Assembly: GCF_002258215.1 (NCBI RefSeq)
Contig: NZ_NEFY01000010.1
Location: 36,334-100,333, forward strand
Length of the DNA: 64,000 bases
DNA from: Marinobacter vinifirmus
GTDB lineage: Bacteria; Pseudomonadota; Gammaproteobacteria; Pseudomonadales; Oleiphilaceae
Direction: 5' to 3'
A program made the translations under genes and the position numbers. Of the stretch, positions 1 through 9,475 are shown piece by piece. Numbering within the stretch: the stretch's first letter is position 1; each line of letters begins with the position of its first letter. The notes under the pieces were generated by a model. That model was not told where the DNA came from, made no database searches, and saw nothing but the letters and a program-made list of their open reading frames with translations.

Positions 1-1
1 A

Positions 2-760
2 TTGGCCCGGTTGACCGGTGAATACGCGGAAGACCTGGAAAACCTGCGGGAGAACTTCCCGCTGGGCCGCCCGGAGCCGATGAACCCGAATGACTGGGAA
101 AATACTGCGCTCGACCAGAACTGGGCGATTCAGGCGGCCATGTCGCAGCTAAACGCCAGTGAGGCTAACCTCAAAGTGGCCAAGTCCGGCCATCTGCCGA
201 CTCTTGACCTTACTGCGTCATACAGTGAAACCGACATTCATGGCCGGGAAAACGCCAGCCAGTTTGAAGGATCACAAGGCGTCATCGGCCTGCAGCTGAA
301 CGTTCCCCTGTACATGGGCGGTGGCACTGAAGCCGGCGTGCGCCAACAGCGCTCCCTGGTAACCGTGGCCGAGCAGGACCTGAACACTACACGCCGGGAT
401 GTACAGGTGAACACCCGCAGCCTGTTCCTGACCGTGAACAACAACGTGGAGACAGCCTCTGCCCTTGAGCAGACCATCATCTCCCGCCGCAGTGCACTGG
501 ATGCAACCCGCGCCGGCTATGATGTAGGTACCCGGAACATTGTGGAAGTGCTGGATGCAGAACGTGCGTACTACGTGGCCCTGCGGGATTACGCCAACGC
601 CCGCTATGACTACGTGATCAACACCCTGCAACTGAAGCAGGCGGCAGGCACCCTGAGCCCGCAGGACCTGATTGATCTGAACAACTGGCTCAGCGAAGGC
701 GCCCGGGGCATTGAAGCCTTGGCCGAAGAAGGAAAAACACTGGGCGACCCGATGCAGTAA
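2..760 (+). CDS. tolC: TolC family outer membrane efflux protein (5' end outside window)
   Basis: This is the C-terminal part (about 252 residues) of a TolC-type outer membrane channel, which pairs with inner membrane pumps for type I secretion and drug efflux. The visible part carries the second outer-membrane-efflux repeat. It includes the beta-strand segment around LYMGGGTEAG, the long helical stretch, and the highly TolC-like stretch GYDVGTRNIVEVLDAERAYY followed by ANARYDYVINTLQLKQAAGT. The reading frame is open to the left edge, so the true start and signal peptide lie upstream. The first TTG is not believed to be a start. It converges on waaA, and a shared hairpin lies between them. 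The call is firm. Confidence 0.93.
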   Translation: MARLTGEYAEDLENLRENFPLGRPEPMNPNDWENTALDQNWAIQAAMSQLNASEANLKVAKSGHLPTLDLTASYSETDIHGRENASQFEGSQGVIGLQLNVPLYMGGGTEAGVRQQRSLVTVAEQDLNTTRRDVQVNTRSLFLTVNNNVETASALEQTIISRRSALDATRAGYDVGTRNIVEVLDAERAYYVALRDYANARYDYVINTLQLKQAAGTLSPQDLIDLNNWLSEGARGIEALAEEGKTLGDPMQ

Positions 761-774
761 GCGGGCTAACCGTG

Positions 775-805
775 CAAAATTCCGGGTGCCCTTGCGGCGC
801 CCGGA
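775..805 (-). terminator. Rho-independent terminator of waaA
   Basis: A 10-bp stem (781-790 with 796-805, one G-T wobble) has a 5-base loop. On the minus strand it is followed by a short T-run (ATTTT), so it fits termination of waaA. It also separates waaA from the convergent tolC gene. Confidence 0.6.
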
Positions 806-806
806 G

Positions 807-2060
807 TTACAACCGCTCCGTAATACCCTCCACGACTTTATCCAGCGCACCCCGGTTCTTGTTAACAACCCCCAGCGCCCTCTCACCGTATGCCTTCAGC
901 GCCTCCGGATCGTCCATCAGTGAACAGATCGCCTGCGCCAGCTCATCCGCATTTCCGACCAACTGGACACCCTGATCATCCAGTAAGCGATGATAGATTG
1001 TCTCGAAATTAAACACATGAGTACCGGAGAACACCGGAATACCCCAGGCCGCAGGCTCCAACGGATTGTGCCCTCCCCGCTCGATCAGTGAGCCACCCAC
1101 GAAGGCGAGGTCACTGGCCCCGTAAAGCATCATCAGCTCTCCCATGGTGTCGCCAAGATACACCTCCGCACCAGCGGGAGATGCTCCTGTTGACCGGCGA
1201 ACCACGGAAAAGCCCTCGCCTTGAGCCATCTCAGCTACCGAATCAAACCGCTCCGGATGCCGGGGCACAATGATGAGTAAGGCATCGGCGTGCTGAACCA
1301 GAATCTGGCGATGAGCCGCCAGCAATTGCTCGTCTTCTCCGGTGTGGGTGCTGCCGGCAATCCAGACGGGGCGCTCACCCAGGGATTTCCGGAAGCTGAC
1401 GGAGGCCGCACGGACATCATCAGGAATATCCACATCGAATTTTACGCTGCCGGTAACTTCCACATTGCCCGGAGCCACTCCGATACGACGAAACCGCTCC
1501 GCGTCTTTTTCGGCCTGCGCGGCCACCCAGCTGATGCTTTTGATAATAGGTGCTACCACGCCCCGAACCCGTTCATACCCCCGGGCAGATCGTTCAGACA
1601 GGCGGGCATTGATCAGAAAAACAGGCACCCGACGGTGTCGGCACTGGCGGATCATATTGGGCCAGATTTCCGTTTCCATGATCACCAGAATGCGGGGGTT
1701 AACCCGATTAAGGAAACGCCGAATACCTCCCGGCGTGTCGTAAGGGGCGTAGGCATAGGCTACCCTGTCACCAAACATCTTACGGGCCTGGGCCAACCCG
1801 GTGTCGGTCATGGCGGTCATCAGAATGGTCGCACCCAGGTTTCGGGCCAACAGGCGCCGTACCATTGGGCCGGCAGCAATGGTTTCACCGACCGAAACCG
1901 CATGCACCCAGATCACCGGGCCGTGCAGTTGGGGCGCCAGCCCAAGGCGATGTTGCCAGTCTTGCCGCAACGCCGGCGCCTTGCGGCCTTGCCACCAGAG
2001 CCGGACAAGGATAAACGGCAGGGCGAGCCGGATCAGCAGGGAATAGATAAACTGGAACAC
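807..2060 (-). CDS. waaA: 3-deoxy-D-manno-octulosonic acid transferase (Kdo transferase)
   Basis: WaaA/KdtA transfers Kdo from CMP-Kdo to lipid IVA at the inner membrane, the first step of core assembly. The 417-residue length is normal. An N-terminal membrane anchor (about residues 3-22) is followed by the GT-B fold. The motif HAVSVGE places the presumed catalytic glutamate at residue 59, and METEIWPN follows near residue 130. The C-terminal half has GGSLIERGGHNPLEPAAW, typical of the CMP-Kdo-binding side. It is divergent from an lpxL-type gene. A Kdo kinase (kdkA) elsewhere in the window suggests, by analogy with Haemophilus and Vibrio, that WaaA may add a single Kdo; this is inference. Confidence 0.95.
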   Translation of the reverse strand: MFQFIYSLLIRLALPFILVRLWWQGRKAPALRQDWQHRLGLAPQLHGPVIWVHAVSVGETIAAGPMVRRLLARNLGATILMTAMTDTGLAQARKMFGDRVAYAYAPYDTPGGIRRFLNRVNPRILVIMETEIWPNMIRQCRHRRVPVFLINARLSERSARGYERVRGVVAPIIKSISWVAAQAEKDAERFRRIGVAPGNVEVTGSVKFDVDIPDDVRAASVSFRKSLGERPVWIAGSTHTGEDEQLLAAHRQILVQHADALLIIVPRHPERFDSVAEMAQGEGFSVVRRSTGASPAGAEVYLGDTMGELMMLYGASDLAFVGGSLIERGGHNPLEPAAWGIPVFSGTHVFNFETIYHRLLDDQGVQLVGNADELAQAICSLMDDPEALKAYGERALGVVNKNRGALDKVVEGITERL

Positions 2061-2162
2061 GCAGGACTCCCGGCAAAACAGTGCGTTATCATAGGGATAA
2101 ATTTGCTGTGGATGGGCATCTTGCCCCCCGGTAAAACGTTTGTCGATGCAGGATTCACGATT

Positions 2163-3125
2163 TTGAAAAAGAAGTACCGCAAACTCCCCAGAAACACCGA
2201 CTACTCAGCTTACCGCCATCCCCGCTGGTGGCCAACCTGGCTGGGCATTGCGGTGATGTGGCTGGCTGCGCAGTTACCCATTCGTTTTCAGTGGTGGCTG
2301 GGAAAGATGATCGGCCTGGTTGCCTGGAAACTGGCGAAGAGCCGGCGACATATTACCGAAACCAACATCCGGCTGTGTTTTCCGGAGCTGAACAAGCACC
2401 AACAGGACGCACTGGTGCGCAATGCCTTTATCGCCAACGGCATTGGCGTGATGGAACTGGGCATTGCCTGGTTCCGAAACCCGGCAAAACTCACTGGCAT
2501 CACGCAGGTTCATGGCGTGGAGCATCTTGAGAAAGCGCTGGAAGGCGGCCACGGCGTGCTGCTTCTGGGCGGCCATTACAGCACGCTGGACCTGGGGGGC
2601 AGCCTGGTTACCGAGTTTATTGAAGCGGACGTGATGCAGCGGGACCACAACAACCCGCTGATGAACGCGGTGATGACCCGTGCCCGGGGCCGGCGCTATG
2701 GCACGGTGCTGGGCGCCAAGGACCTGCGCGGCTTGTTCAAGTGCCTGAAGCAGAATCACGCGGTGTGGTACGCCACCGACCAGGATTACGGCCGCAAAGA
2801 CATCGTTTTTGCCCCTTTCTTCGGCATTCCGGCCGGCAGCATTACCGCCACGTCCCGGATTGTGGAGCGCAGCAAATGCAAGGTAGTGCCGTTCAGCCAC
2901 TTCCGCCGCGAAGACAAACCGGGCTACGACATCTATTTCCAGCCGGCGCTGGAAAATTTCCCGACCGGCGATGACCTGCAAGATGCTACACGCATCAACG
3001 CCATTATCGAACAGGAAATCCGCAAGGCGCCGGATCAGTACCTTTGGATGCACCGCCGCTTCAAAACCCGGCCGGACAAAGACGACCCCGGCTTCTACGG
3101 CCGCAAACGCAAGAAAAAAGGCTAG
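2163..3125 (+). CDS. LpxL/HtrB-type lipid A acyltransferase
   Basis: Members of this family add a secondary acyl chain to Kdo-lipid A at the inner membrane. A single hydrophobic anchor lies near residues 20-40. The catalytic HX4D motif is visible as GGHYSTLD, and the later YATDQDYG and the C-terminal QYLWMHRRFKTRP are family signatures. I chose the TTG at 2163, which has AGGA at 2150-2153 and gives 320 residues. An in-frame ATG at 2112 would give 337 residues but has a poorly spaced AGGGA. The open frame extends much further upstream, antisense to waaA, and that part is not coding. A second paralogue lies at 8560-9468, so this could be the LpxL or LpxM role. Confidence 0.9.
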   Translation: MKKKYRKLPRNTDYSAYRHPRWWPTWLGIAVMWLAAQLPIRFQWWLGKMIGLVAWKLAKSRRHITETNIRLCFPELNKHQQDALVRNAFIANGIGVMELGIAWFRNPAKLTGITQVHGVEHLEKALEGGHGVLLLGGHYSTLDLGGSLVTEFIEADVMQRDHNNPLMNAVMTRARGRRYGTVLGAKDLRGLFKCLKQNHAVWYATDQDYGRKDIVFAPFFGIPAGSITATSRIVERSKCKVVPFSHFRREDKPGYDIYFQPALENFPTGDDLQDATRINAIIEQEIRKAPDQYLWMHRRFKTRPDKDDPGFYGRKRKKKG

Positions 3126-3129
3126 TCCC

Positions 3130-4095
3130 TTGGAAGACGATGCGCAGGCGCCGGTCATCTGGCTGATTACCGACAACAAACCCGGCCACCGCAACCAGTT
3201 GCGAGGCCTTGCCGGGCGTTTGCGCGCACTCACGGGCGCAAAGCTGTATTGGTTAAACGCTGCGGATTACACCGTGCCGCTCTGGCGGGCTTTGCTCGGG
3301 CTCGCTCCCACTCTGGACAAGGCCTTGCCCCAACCTGACCTGATTGTTGCGGCGGGTTCCGGCACTCACCGGCTGCTACTGGCCCTGCGCCGGTACCGCA
3401 AGGCAAAAACACTGGTACTGATGAAACCAGCCTTTCCCCTTAACTGGGTAGATGGCGCCATCATTCCCGCCCACGACGACGTAAAACCTTCAAAAACCGT
3501 GCTGAACACGGAGGGCGTCATCAATGCAATCACGCCGCTGTCCGAACTGACCGGCAAGCCCAACGCACTCATACTCGTCGGTGGTCCCTCGGAACACTTT
3601 GACTGGAACAACGACACAATCACCTCGCAGATCAGCGACCTGATTGCCCGATACCCCCGGTGGCACTGGACCATCAGCGATTCCCGGCGCACACCGGAGG
3701 CTTTTTACCGGAGACTGACGGAACTTCAAAACGAAAACATCTTGGTTGTTCACCACAGCCAGACCTACGACGACTGGCTGAAGCACCAACTGGCAACCTC
3801 CCGGGCTGTCTGGGTAACGCCAGACAGCATGTCCATGGTGTGTGAAGCCGTCACCTCTGGCGTTCCTACCGGCATTTTCGACCTGCCCCCCCGGGCTAGC
3901 AGCCGGGTGGTTAATGGCATTAGCCGCTTAGCCCGGCTGGGGCTGGTCGCCCACTGGAGCGACCATGCCAGCGTAATGGCAGAACACCGGCCACAACACC
4001 CGAGGCTATGGGAAGCCGACAGAGCAGCGCGCTGGATCATCGAACGATTTCCCCGCCTTCTCCAGCCCAGACAAGACAAGGAGCAACGACCGTGA
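3130..4095 (+). CDS. ELM1 / DUF1022 family protein
   Basis: The protein (321 residues) belongs to the family named after plant mitochondrial fission factor ELM1. Its bacterial members sit in envelope-sugar gene clusters and look like GT-B fold proteins. The start is a TTG at 3130, with AAAGG at 3117-3121 in the end of the preceding gene. The N-terminus WLITDNKPGHRNQLRGLA is the family hallmark. The second half has SDSRRTPEAFYRRL and a WVTPDSMSMVCEAVTSGVPTG segment that resembles the donor-binding end of glycosyltransferases. It is 4 bases from the acyltransferase upstream and overlaps the GT4 gene downstream by GTGA, so a role in LPS assembly is inferred. No reaction is known. Confidence 0.82.
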   Translation: MEDDAQAPVIWLITDNKPGHRNQLRGLAGRLRALTGAKLYWLNAADYTVPLWRALLGLAPTLDKALPQPDLIVAAGSGTHRLLLALRRYRKAKTLVLMKPAFPLNWVDGAIIPAHDDVKPSKTVLNTEGVINAITPLSELTGKPNALILVGGPSEHFDWNNDTITSQISDLIARYPRWHWTISDSRRTPEAFYRRLTELQNENILVVHHSQTYDDWLKHQLATSRAVWVTPDSMSMVCEAVTSGVPTGIFDLPPRASSRVVNGISRLARLGLVAHWSDHASVMAEHRPQHPRLWEADRAARWIIERFPRLLQPRQDKEQRP

Positions 4096-5201
4096 AAATA
4101 CTGCAGGCCTTGCCCGCCTTGTACAGCGGTGGCGTGGAACGTGGCACCGTAGAGTTTGCGGCAGAACTGGTCAAACGCGGCCATCAGTCATTCGTGGTCT
4201 CCAACGGTGGACCAATGGCCGAACAGGTTCGCGGCCAGGGCTCGACCCATATCCACATGCCAATTCACCGTAAAACACCCGCCTCGTTCGGGCAGGTTTT
4301 ACCAATGCGCAAACTGCTGCAAGAGCTCAAGCCAGATATCGTGCACGTGCGCTCAAGGATGCCCGCATGGATTATCCACCTGGCCCTGAAAACACTGCCA
4401 CGGAACGAACACCCGGCCATAGTCTCAACCTTCCACGGCATGTATTCCGTCAATCCGTACAGCGCCATCATGGCCAAGGCAGACCAGGTGATTGCAGTGT
4501 CTAACTGCGTGCGGGATTACGTGCAGACAAACTTCCATGTTCCGGACGACAAACTGACGGTAATCCAGCGCGGCGTAAACATCGACGCCTTCCGTAACCG
4601 CGCCATCAACGACCAGTGGCTGGATATCCTGCTATCGCGTTTTCCACAACTGGCTGGCAAGAAGATCATCATGATGCCCGGCCGGATTTCCCGCTGGAAA
4701 GGCCAGCTGCATTTCATGGAAGCCATGACCAGAATCGTGCGCCAACGGCCGGACTGTCACGGCATCATCGTTGGCGGCGCAGAGCCCGGTAAGGAAAGAT
4801 TTCTGCAAGAGCTGGAAAAAGAACGCAGCCGCCTGGACCTGACCGGCAAGGTCACCTTCCTGGGGCAGCGCAACGACATGACTAATCTTTACCTGCTGGC
4901 CGACGTGGTTTGCCATATGTCCACCAAGCCTGAACCCTTCGGGCGGACGGTAACCGAAGCCCTGGCGTCCGGCACACCGGTGGTGGCTTACAACCGGGGC
5001 GGTGCGGCTGAAACCCTGCAGGCCTGTTTCCGCGAGGGACTGGTTACGCCGGATGATACCGGGGCCTTCGCCAGTGCGGTGCTGGGCCTGCTGGATAAGC
5101 CCCGGCCGGAGATTGAATTGCCGGAGCGGTTTTTGTTGCGGGCGCAGACGGAGGCTACGCTTCGGGTTTATCAACAAACCCTGAACGGAAAACCGGTTTG
5201 A
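4092..5201 (+). CDS. GT4 family glycosyltransferase
   Basis: A retaining GT-B glycosyltransferase of 369 residues. The N-terminal half begins with LPALYSGGVERGT, an acceptor-side glycine loop. The C-terminal half has GRISRWKGQLHF and the EX7E motif EPFGRTVTE followed by ALASGTPVVAYNRGG, which binds the nucleotide-sugar phosphates. The start is a GTG that overlaps the ELM1-family stop (GTGA), and the stop overlaps the next glycosyltransferase (TTGA), so translation of the three genes appears coupled. The donor sugar cannot be read from the sequence. A core or O-chain role is inferred from the neighbours. Confidence 0.9.
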   Translation: MKILQALPALYSGGVERGTVEFAAELVKRGHQSFVVSNGGPMAEQVRGQGSTHIHMPIHRKTPASFGQVLPMRKLLQELKPDIVHVRSRMPAWIIHLALKTLPRNEHPAIVSTFHGMYSVNPYSAIMAKADQVIAVSNCVRDYVQTNFHVPDDKLTVIQRGVNIDAFRNRAINDQWLDILLSRFPQLAGKKIIMMPGRISRWKGQLHFMEAMTRIVRQRPDCHGIIVGGAEPGKERFLQELEKERSRLDLTGKVTFLGQRNDMTNLYLLADVVCHMSTKPEPFGRTVTEALASGTPVVAYNRGGAAETLQACFREGLVTPDDTGAFASAVLGLLDKPRPEIELPERFLLRAQTEATLRVYQQTLNGKPV

Positions 5202-6205
5202 AGGTCGCCCTGATATTCGCAACGCCTGGTAGTGCCTGGGGGGGCATGGAAAAACATGTGGCGGACCTGGCGGAAGCCCTCACGGGCATCGGACACGAGG
5301 TGCACATAATCGCCCATCCCGACTACCGCTCGCACTTCCCATTCGCCGAGTTTCACCCGTGCCCGATGAAGCTGAGCCGAAACAACCCTTGGCTTCGTTG
5401 GTGCGTTTCCCGGATATTGAAGCGGGTTTCTCCTGATGTCGCCCACGCCCACGGCAATAAAGCTGCCCTCATACTGGGCAGGTTGCCTCGTCAGACCTGG
5501 CAAACCGTAGGGACTATTCACGGAAGCAAATCAAACCTTCGCCCTTTCCTTCTGCTGGACAAAGTCATTGCCGTCAGCGGGTCGATCTACGAGGGCCTGA
5601 GTCACCCGTCCCGTCATCTGATTTACAATGGAATCCGGAAGGAAACTCCTAAATCGCCTCAAGGCAACTATCCACTCCCCGAAACAACGAACGTCATTGC
5701 TGCTGGGAGACTGGAGGCAGTAAAGGGCTTCGATATGCTAATTCAGGCATGGAGCATGATACATGACCGTTTTCCGACGGCACGCCTCACCATCTTTGGT
5801 GATGGCTCTGAAGCCAGAAACCTGCAGCGGCTGATTGACGATGAAGGCCTGAGACACGCTGTGACGATGGCAGGGCACCAAACAACACTGGCGTCGACAT
5901 TGTCCCACGCCGACATGATGATCATCAGCTCAAGGCGGGAGGGGTTTCCTTACGTGTTGATCGAAGCCTTGATGGCCGGGCTGCCGGTTGTCTCAACCCC
6001 GGTGTCAGGCAGTGTCGACCTGCTTCCAGACAACGCGCTCGCCAGGGACATTTCCGCTCAGGCTATCGCCGACGTGATCGCTAGCGCACTGAACAACCTG
6101 GGTGGTCTTCAAGAATCTGAGCAATCCGCATTTGACTATGCGCAGACACATCTCACGCTCAGGGGCATGGCAGAGGCAACCGTCAGAGTGTATCAAGCCG
6201 AATAG
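5198..6205 (+). CDS. GT4 family glycosyltransferase
   Basis: A second retaining GT-B glycosyltransferase (335 residues), directly coupled to the previous one: its TTG start overlaps that gene's stop as TTGA. The N-terminus has WGGMEKHVADLAEAL, the middle has GRLEAVKGFDMLIQ, and the EX7E motif is EGFPYVLIE followed by ALMAGLPVVSTPVSG. No membrane segment is evident, so it probably acts on the cytoplasmic face of the inner membrane. It converges with a GT2 gene 16 bases downstream. Substrate unknown; LPS core is the likely pathway. Confidence 0.9.
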   Translation: MKVALIFATPGSAWGGMEKHVADLAEALTGIGHEVHIIAHPDYRSHFPFAEFHPCPMKLSRNNPWLRWCVSRILKRVSPDVAHAHGNKAALILGRLPRQTWQTVGTIHGSKSNLRPFLLLDKVIAVSGSIYEGLSHPSRHLIYNGIRKETPKSPQGNYPLPETTNVIAAGRLEAVKGFDMLIQAWSMIHDRFPTARLTIFGDGSEARNLQRLIDDEGLRHAVTMAGHQTTLASTLSHADMMIISSRREGFPYVLIEALMAGLPVVSTPVSGSVDLLPDNALARDISAQAIADVIASALNNLGGLQESEQSAFDYAQTHLTLRGMAEATVRVYQAE

Positions 6206-6221
6206 TACCTGTGAGAGCGTC

Positions 6222-7025
6222 TTACCGCTCCTCGCCACCGGAACGACTGATTCCCTCAAGCATCTGCAGCTCCCTTGCCTTCGCCAATCGCATGAAATTA
6301 CGGTTAGCGGCCACAACAGAAACACTGAACCCGAACCAGCCATTCAATACCTGGCGGTGAATCAGGTAATACTTCAAAAACTTCAAAGGAAATTCGACCA
6401 TCAAACGCGGGGTCGAAATTCGCCGGCCCTTCCCATACAGGAACCGGGCCTGCTCGCTGGACAGTTGAGTGTATTTTCTTTCCATCTGCTCCAGAGAGAT
6501 CAATGTCTTGTGCAAGACATCGCCTTTGAGCTCCAACACACTACCCGTATGCACTCTAGGCCGGTCATCGTTACTGTGTTTTTCGGCATGGATCGCAGCC
6601 CGTTTCCGGTTGTAAAGCCGCAGGATCTTCTTGGACTTGTCATGCCGAAAAGGGTGCCTCGGGTTGGGGGACGACAAAACCCAGCGCATACGATAGCCAG
6701 CGACATCCGGAGAGATCGGCTTGGAGAACAGCTGCTTGATGTTGCGCACCAGCGTATCGGAAAGCACTTCATCAGCATCCAGATCAAGCACCCAGTCATT
6801 CACGCAAAGGCTGGCGGCAAAGGCCTTTTGGCTCGCAAAGCCTTCCCATTCCCGATAAACCACCCGGGCGCCTGCGGCCTCCGCTAGCTCACAGGTTCGG
6901 TCTGTGCTTCCCGAATCAACAACGATGATTTCACCAGCCCATTCCTTCACCTTCTCAAGAGATTCCGGCAGCCTTTCCTCTTCATTCAACGTGATGTAGT
7001 AAACCGATAACGGCAGTTTCATCAT
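6222..7025 (-). CDS. GT2 family glycosyltransferase, WaaE/KdtX-like
   Basis: A GT-A fold glycosyltransferase of about 267 residues. Its N-terminus is LPLSVYYITLNEEERLPESL, with VVDSGSTDRT for nucleotide binding and LDADE as the metal-binding DXD motif. The C-terminal half (KFLKYYLIHRQVLNGWFGFSVSV) has a hydrophobic stretch, as in the WaaE/KdtX core beta-1,4-glucosyltransferase group. The start is one of two adjacent ATG codons (7025 or 7022). An upstream in-frame extension to 7037 is less likely. A second GT2 paralogue lies at 11659-12414. The substrate is not known. Confidence 0.85.
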   Translation of the reverse strand: MMKLPLSVYYITLNEEERLPESLEKVKEWAGEIIVVDSGSTDRTCELAEAAGARVVYREWEGFASQKAFAASLCVNDWVLDLDADEVLSDTLVRNIKQLFSKPISPDVAGYRMRWVLSSPNPRHPFRHDKSKKILRLYNRKRAAIHAEKHSNDDRPRVHTGSVLELKGDVLHKTLISLEQMERKYTQLSSEQARFLYGKGRRISTPRLMVEFPLKFLKYYLIHRQVLNGWFGFSVSVVAANRNFMRLAKARELQMLEGISRSGGEER

Positions 7026-7144
7026 AAACACCCGCAAACTGGCCCCTACTCGGCCCCAAACACTGCCGAGTTAGCGCACCTATGATAATATTTGGCCATC
7101 AGAAAAGGCTAATGCTGACCGAAAGCTACGCGTGGAGCAAACAC

Positions 7145-8563
7145 ATGATTTACCCCGTCATTATGGCCGGAGGGACGGGCTCGCGCCTTTGGCCGTTATC
7201 CAGGCAACTGAACCCCAAGCAGTTCCTGAAACTGACGGACCAACATCTATCCATGTTGCAGTTGACCGTAGCCCGGCTGGACGGCATGGAGTCGGCCGAC
7301 CCACTCCTGATCTGCAACGAAGAGCACCGATTTCTGGCGGCTGAGCAAATGCGCCAGGCGGGCTACAAAGATGCCCGAATTATCCTGGAGCCCTGTGGGC
7401 GCAACACGGCACCGGCCATCGCTCTGGCAGCACTGAAAGTGGTTAAAAGCATCGATGAAAACCAGAACCCGCTGATGCTGGTCCTGGCCGCAGACCACCT
7501 GATCAGGGACATCGCCGCGTTCCAGAGCTGCATCCAGAAGGCCGTGCCCCTGGCTCAGCAGAACAAGCTGGTGACTTTCGGCATAGTACCCGGTCATGCG
7601 GAAACCGCTTACGGCTACATTCAGCAAGGCCCAATACTGGCCGACGACAGTTTCAGCGTCAGCCGGTTTGTAGAGAAGCCCGACCAGACAGCTGCGGAAA
7701 AATACCTCGCATCCGGTGATTACCTCTGGAACAGCGGCATGTTCCTTTTCGGCGCCCGCACCTACCTTCAGGAACTGCAAAAACACCGCCCGGATATCCT
7801 CGCCATCTGCCAGGCTGCGCTGGATGATGCCAGTGAAGACCTGCACTTCACCCGTGTGAACGAGAGTGTATTCGCCGAATGCCCGGAAGACTCCATCGAC
7901 TACGCCGTAATGGAAAAAACCGACAACGCCGCCGTGGTCTCTCTGGATGCAGGCTGGAGTGATATCGGCTCCTGGTCTGCCCTGTGGGAAGTGAGTGAGA
8001 AAGACGCCAATGGCAACTGTTTCTCCGGCGACGTGATCGCCCACAGCACTGAAAGCACTCTGGTGCGGGCAGACAACCGCCTGGTGGCGACCGTGGGCGT
8101 GAAAGACCTGGTGATCATCGAAACCAAAGACGCCCTACTGGTTGCCCACAAAGACCAGGTTCAGGATGTGAAGAAAATCGTGGAAGCCATCAAAAACGAT
8201 GGCCGGCACGAACACATGAACCACCGGGAAGTTTACCGGCCCTGGGGTGTATATGATTCTATCGATAACGGCCACCGCTACCAGGTGAAACGCATCACCG
8301 TGAAGCCCGGCGCCAAGCTATCTGTCCAGATGCACCACCACCGGGCAGAACACTGGATTGTGGTCAGCGGCACGGCCAAAGTCACCAACGGCGACGATTC
8401 CTATCTGGTCACGGAAAACCAATCCACCTACATTCCGGTCGGCCAGATCCATTGCCTGGAAAACCCCGGTGTGATCGATCTGGAACTGATCGAAGTACAA
8501 TCCGGATCTTATTTGGGTGAAGACGATATTGTGAGATTTAAGGATCGGTACGGCAAAGCATGA
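7145..8563 (+). CDS. manC: Mannose-1-phosphate guanylyltransferase / mannose-6-phosphate isomerase
   Basis: This bifunctional enzyme makes GDP-mannose: the N-terminal domain joins GTP and mannose-1-phosphate, and the C-terminal cupin domain isomerises fructose-6-phosphate. The pyrophosphorylase signature [15 protein letters not shown] with NPKQFLKL is at the N-terminus. The cupin part ([17 protein letters not shown], then [10 protein letters not shown]) is at the C-terminus. The length of 472 residues is normal for the ManC/AlgA/CpsB type. The ATG at 7145 has GGAG at 7134-7137; the open frame to 7082 is an extension. It overlaps the next acyltransferase gene by ATGA. It implies mannose or a GDP-mannose-derived sugar in the LPS or a polysaccharide. 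Confidence 0.94.
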   Translation: MIYPVIMAGGTGSRLWPLSRQLNPKQFLKLTDQHLSMLQLTVARLDGMESADPLLICNEEHRFLAAEQMRQAGYKDARIILEPCGRNTAPAIALAALKVVKSIDENQNPLMLVLAADHLIRDIAAFQSCIQKAVPLAQQNKLVTFGIVPGHAETAYGYIQQGPILADDSFSVSRFVEKPDQTAAEKYLASGDYLWNSGMFLFGARTYLQELQKHRPDILAICQAALDDASEDLHFTRVNESVFAECPEDSIDYAVMEKTDNAAVVSLDAGWSDIGSWSALWEVSEKDANGNCFSGDVIAHSTESTLVRADNRLVATVGVKDLVIIETKDALLVAHKDQVQDVKKIVEAIKNDGRHEHMNHREVYRPWGVYDSIDNGHRYQVKRITVKPGAKLSVQMHHHRAEHWIVVSGTAKVTNGDDSYLVTENQSTYIPVGQIHCLENPGVIDLELIEVQSGSYLGEDDIVRFKDRYGKA

Positions 8564-9468
8564 GCAAACTTAAGTATTACCTGATCGCTGGCCTGTTACG
8601 TTTTGTCAGTCTTCTACCGCTGGGAACCGCTCAATTCATCGGCAACTGGGCTGGGCTCCTGGCGTGGAAACTAGGCGGCAGGCCACGGAAGATTACCGAC
8701 ATCAATCTGGAAATCTGTCTGCCCGAACTTACGAAAAAGGAACGCCAGGAACTATCCCGGGCTTCTCTGGCTCACACAGGCATGACAGCTTTGGAAATTC
8801 CCCTGATGTGGGAATGGCCCGTAGAGAAGTGCCTTGGGTTGATCAAGGAAACCGAGGGTCTGGAACTGGTTGACGAAGCCCTGGCGACGGGCAAAGGCTT
8901 AATCTTGCTCGCGCCGCACCTGGGCAACTGGGAGCTGACCGGCCTGTTTTTCTCCTCCCGCTACAAAATGGCAGCGCTCTATAGCCCTCCGCACATCAAG
9001 GAATTCGAGGATTATATGATTCGGGTGAGAGGACGCCTTGGTTCCGAACTGGTGCGCGGCGACCGTAGAGGGCTGATGCGACTGATGGGCATTTTGAAGG
9101 AAGGCGGTGTAGCCGGCATTCTCCCGGACCAGTCACCCCGTGGCAAAACCAACGCCTACGCGCCCTTTTTCGGCATGGAGGTGATGACCATGACACTGGT
9201 AGGGAAACTGGTTCAGAAAACCGGAGCCAACGTGCTGGTTACCTACGCCCAACGCCTGCCCAACGGCGAAGGCTTCAAGATTCTGGTCACTCCGGCGGAG
9301 CCTGGCATTGGTGCCGATGATGCAGTGGCCGGCGCCACCGCCTTGAATCAATCCGTGGAAAAGGTGGTACGAATGGCCCCTGAGCAGTACCAGTGGGAGT
9401 ACAAACGTATGCGGCACCGGCCACCGGGGAATCCGAATCCTTATAAGCCCGGACAGATTTGTCAGTAA
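8560..9468 (+). CDS. LpxL/HtrB-type lipid A acyltransferase (second copy)
   Basis: A 302-residue acyl-ACP-dependent lipid A acyltransferase with an N-terminal membrane anchor (about residues 5-35). The catalytic HX4E motif is visible in [10 protein letters not shown], followed by the later [10 protein letters not shown] block and the C-terminal [16 protein letters not shown]. It starts at an ATG overlapping the manC stop (ATGA). It differs clearly from the copy at 2163-3125, so the two probably add different secondary acyl chains (LpxL-like and LpxM-like), but I cannot say which is which. It converges with a GT4 gene. Confidence 0.92.
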   Translation: MSKLKYYLIAGLLRFVSLLPLGTAQFIGNWAGLLAWKLGGRPRKITDINLEICLPELTKKERQELSRASLAHTGMTALEIPLMWEWPVEKCLGLIKETEGLELVDEALATGKGLILLAPHLGNWELTGLFFSSRYKMAALYSPPHIKEFEDYMIRVRGRLGSELVRGDRRGLMRLMGILKEGGVAGILPDQSPRGKTNAYAPFFGMEVMTMTLVGKLVQKTGANVLVTYAQRLPNGEGFKILVTPAEPGIGADDAVAGATALNQSVEKVVRMAPEQYQWEYKRMRHRPPGNPNPYKPGQICQ

Positions 9469-9475
9469 CCAGCTA

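Noticed and set aside
1290..2162. N-terminal extension of the first lipid A acyltransferase frame
   Set aside because: It is antisense to waaA and unlike any LpxL protein; the conserved part begins after 2163.
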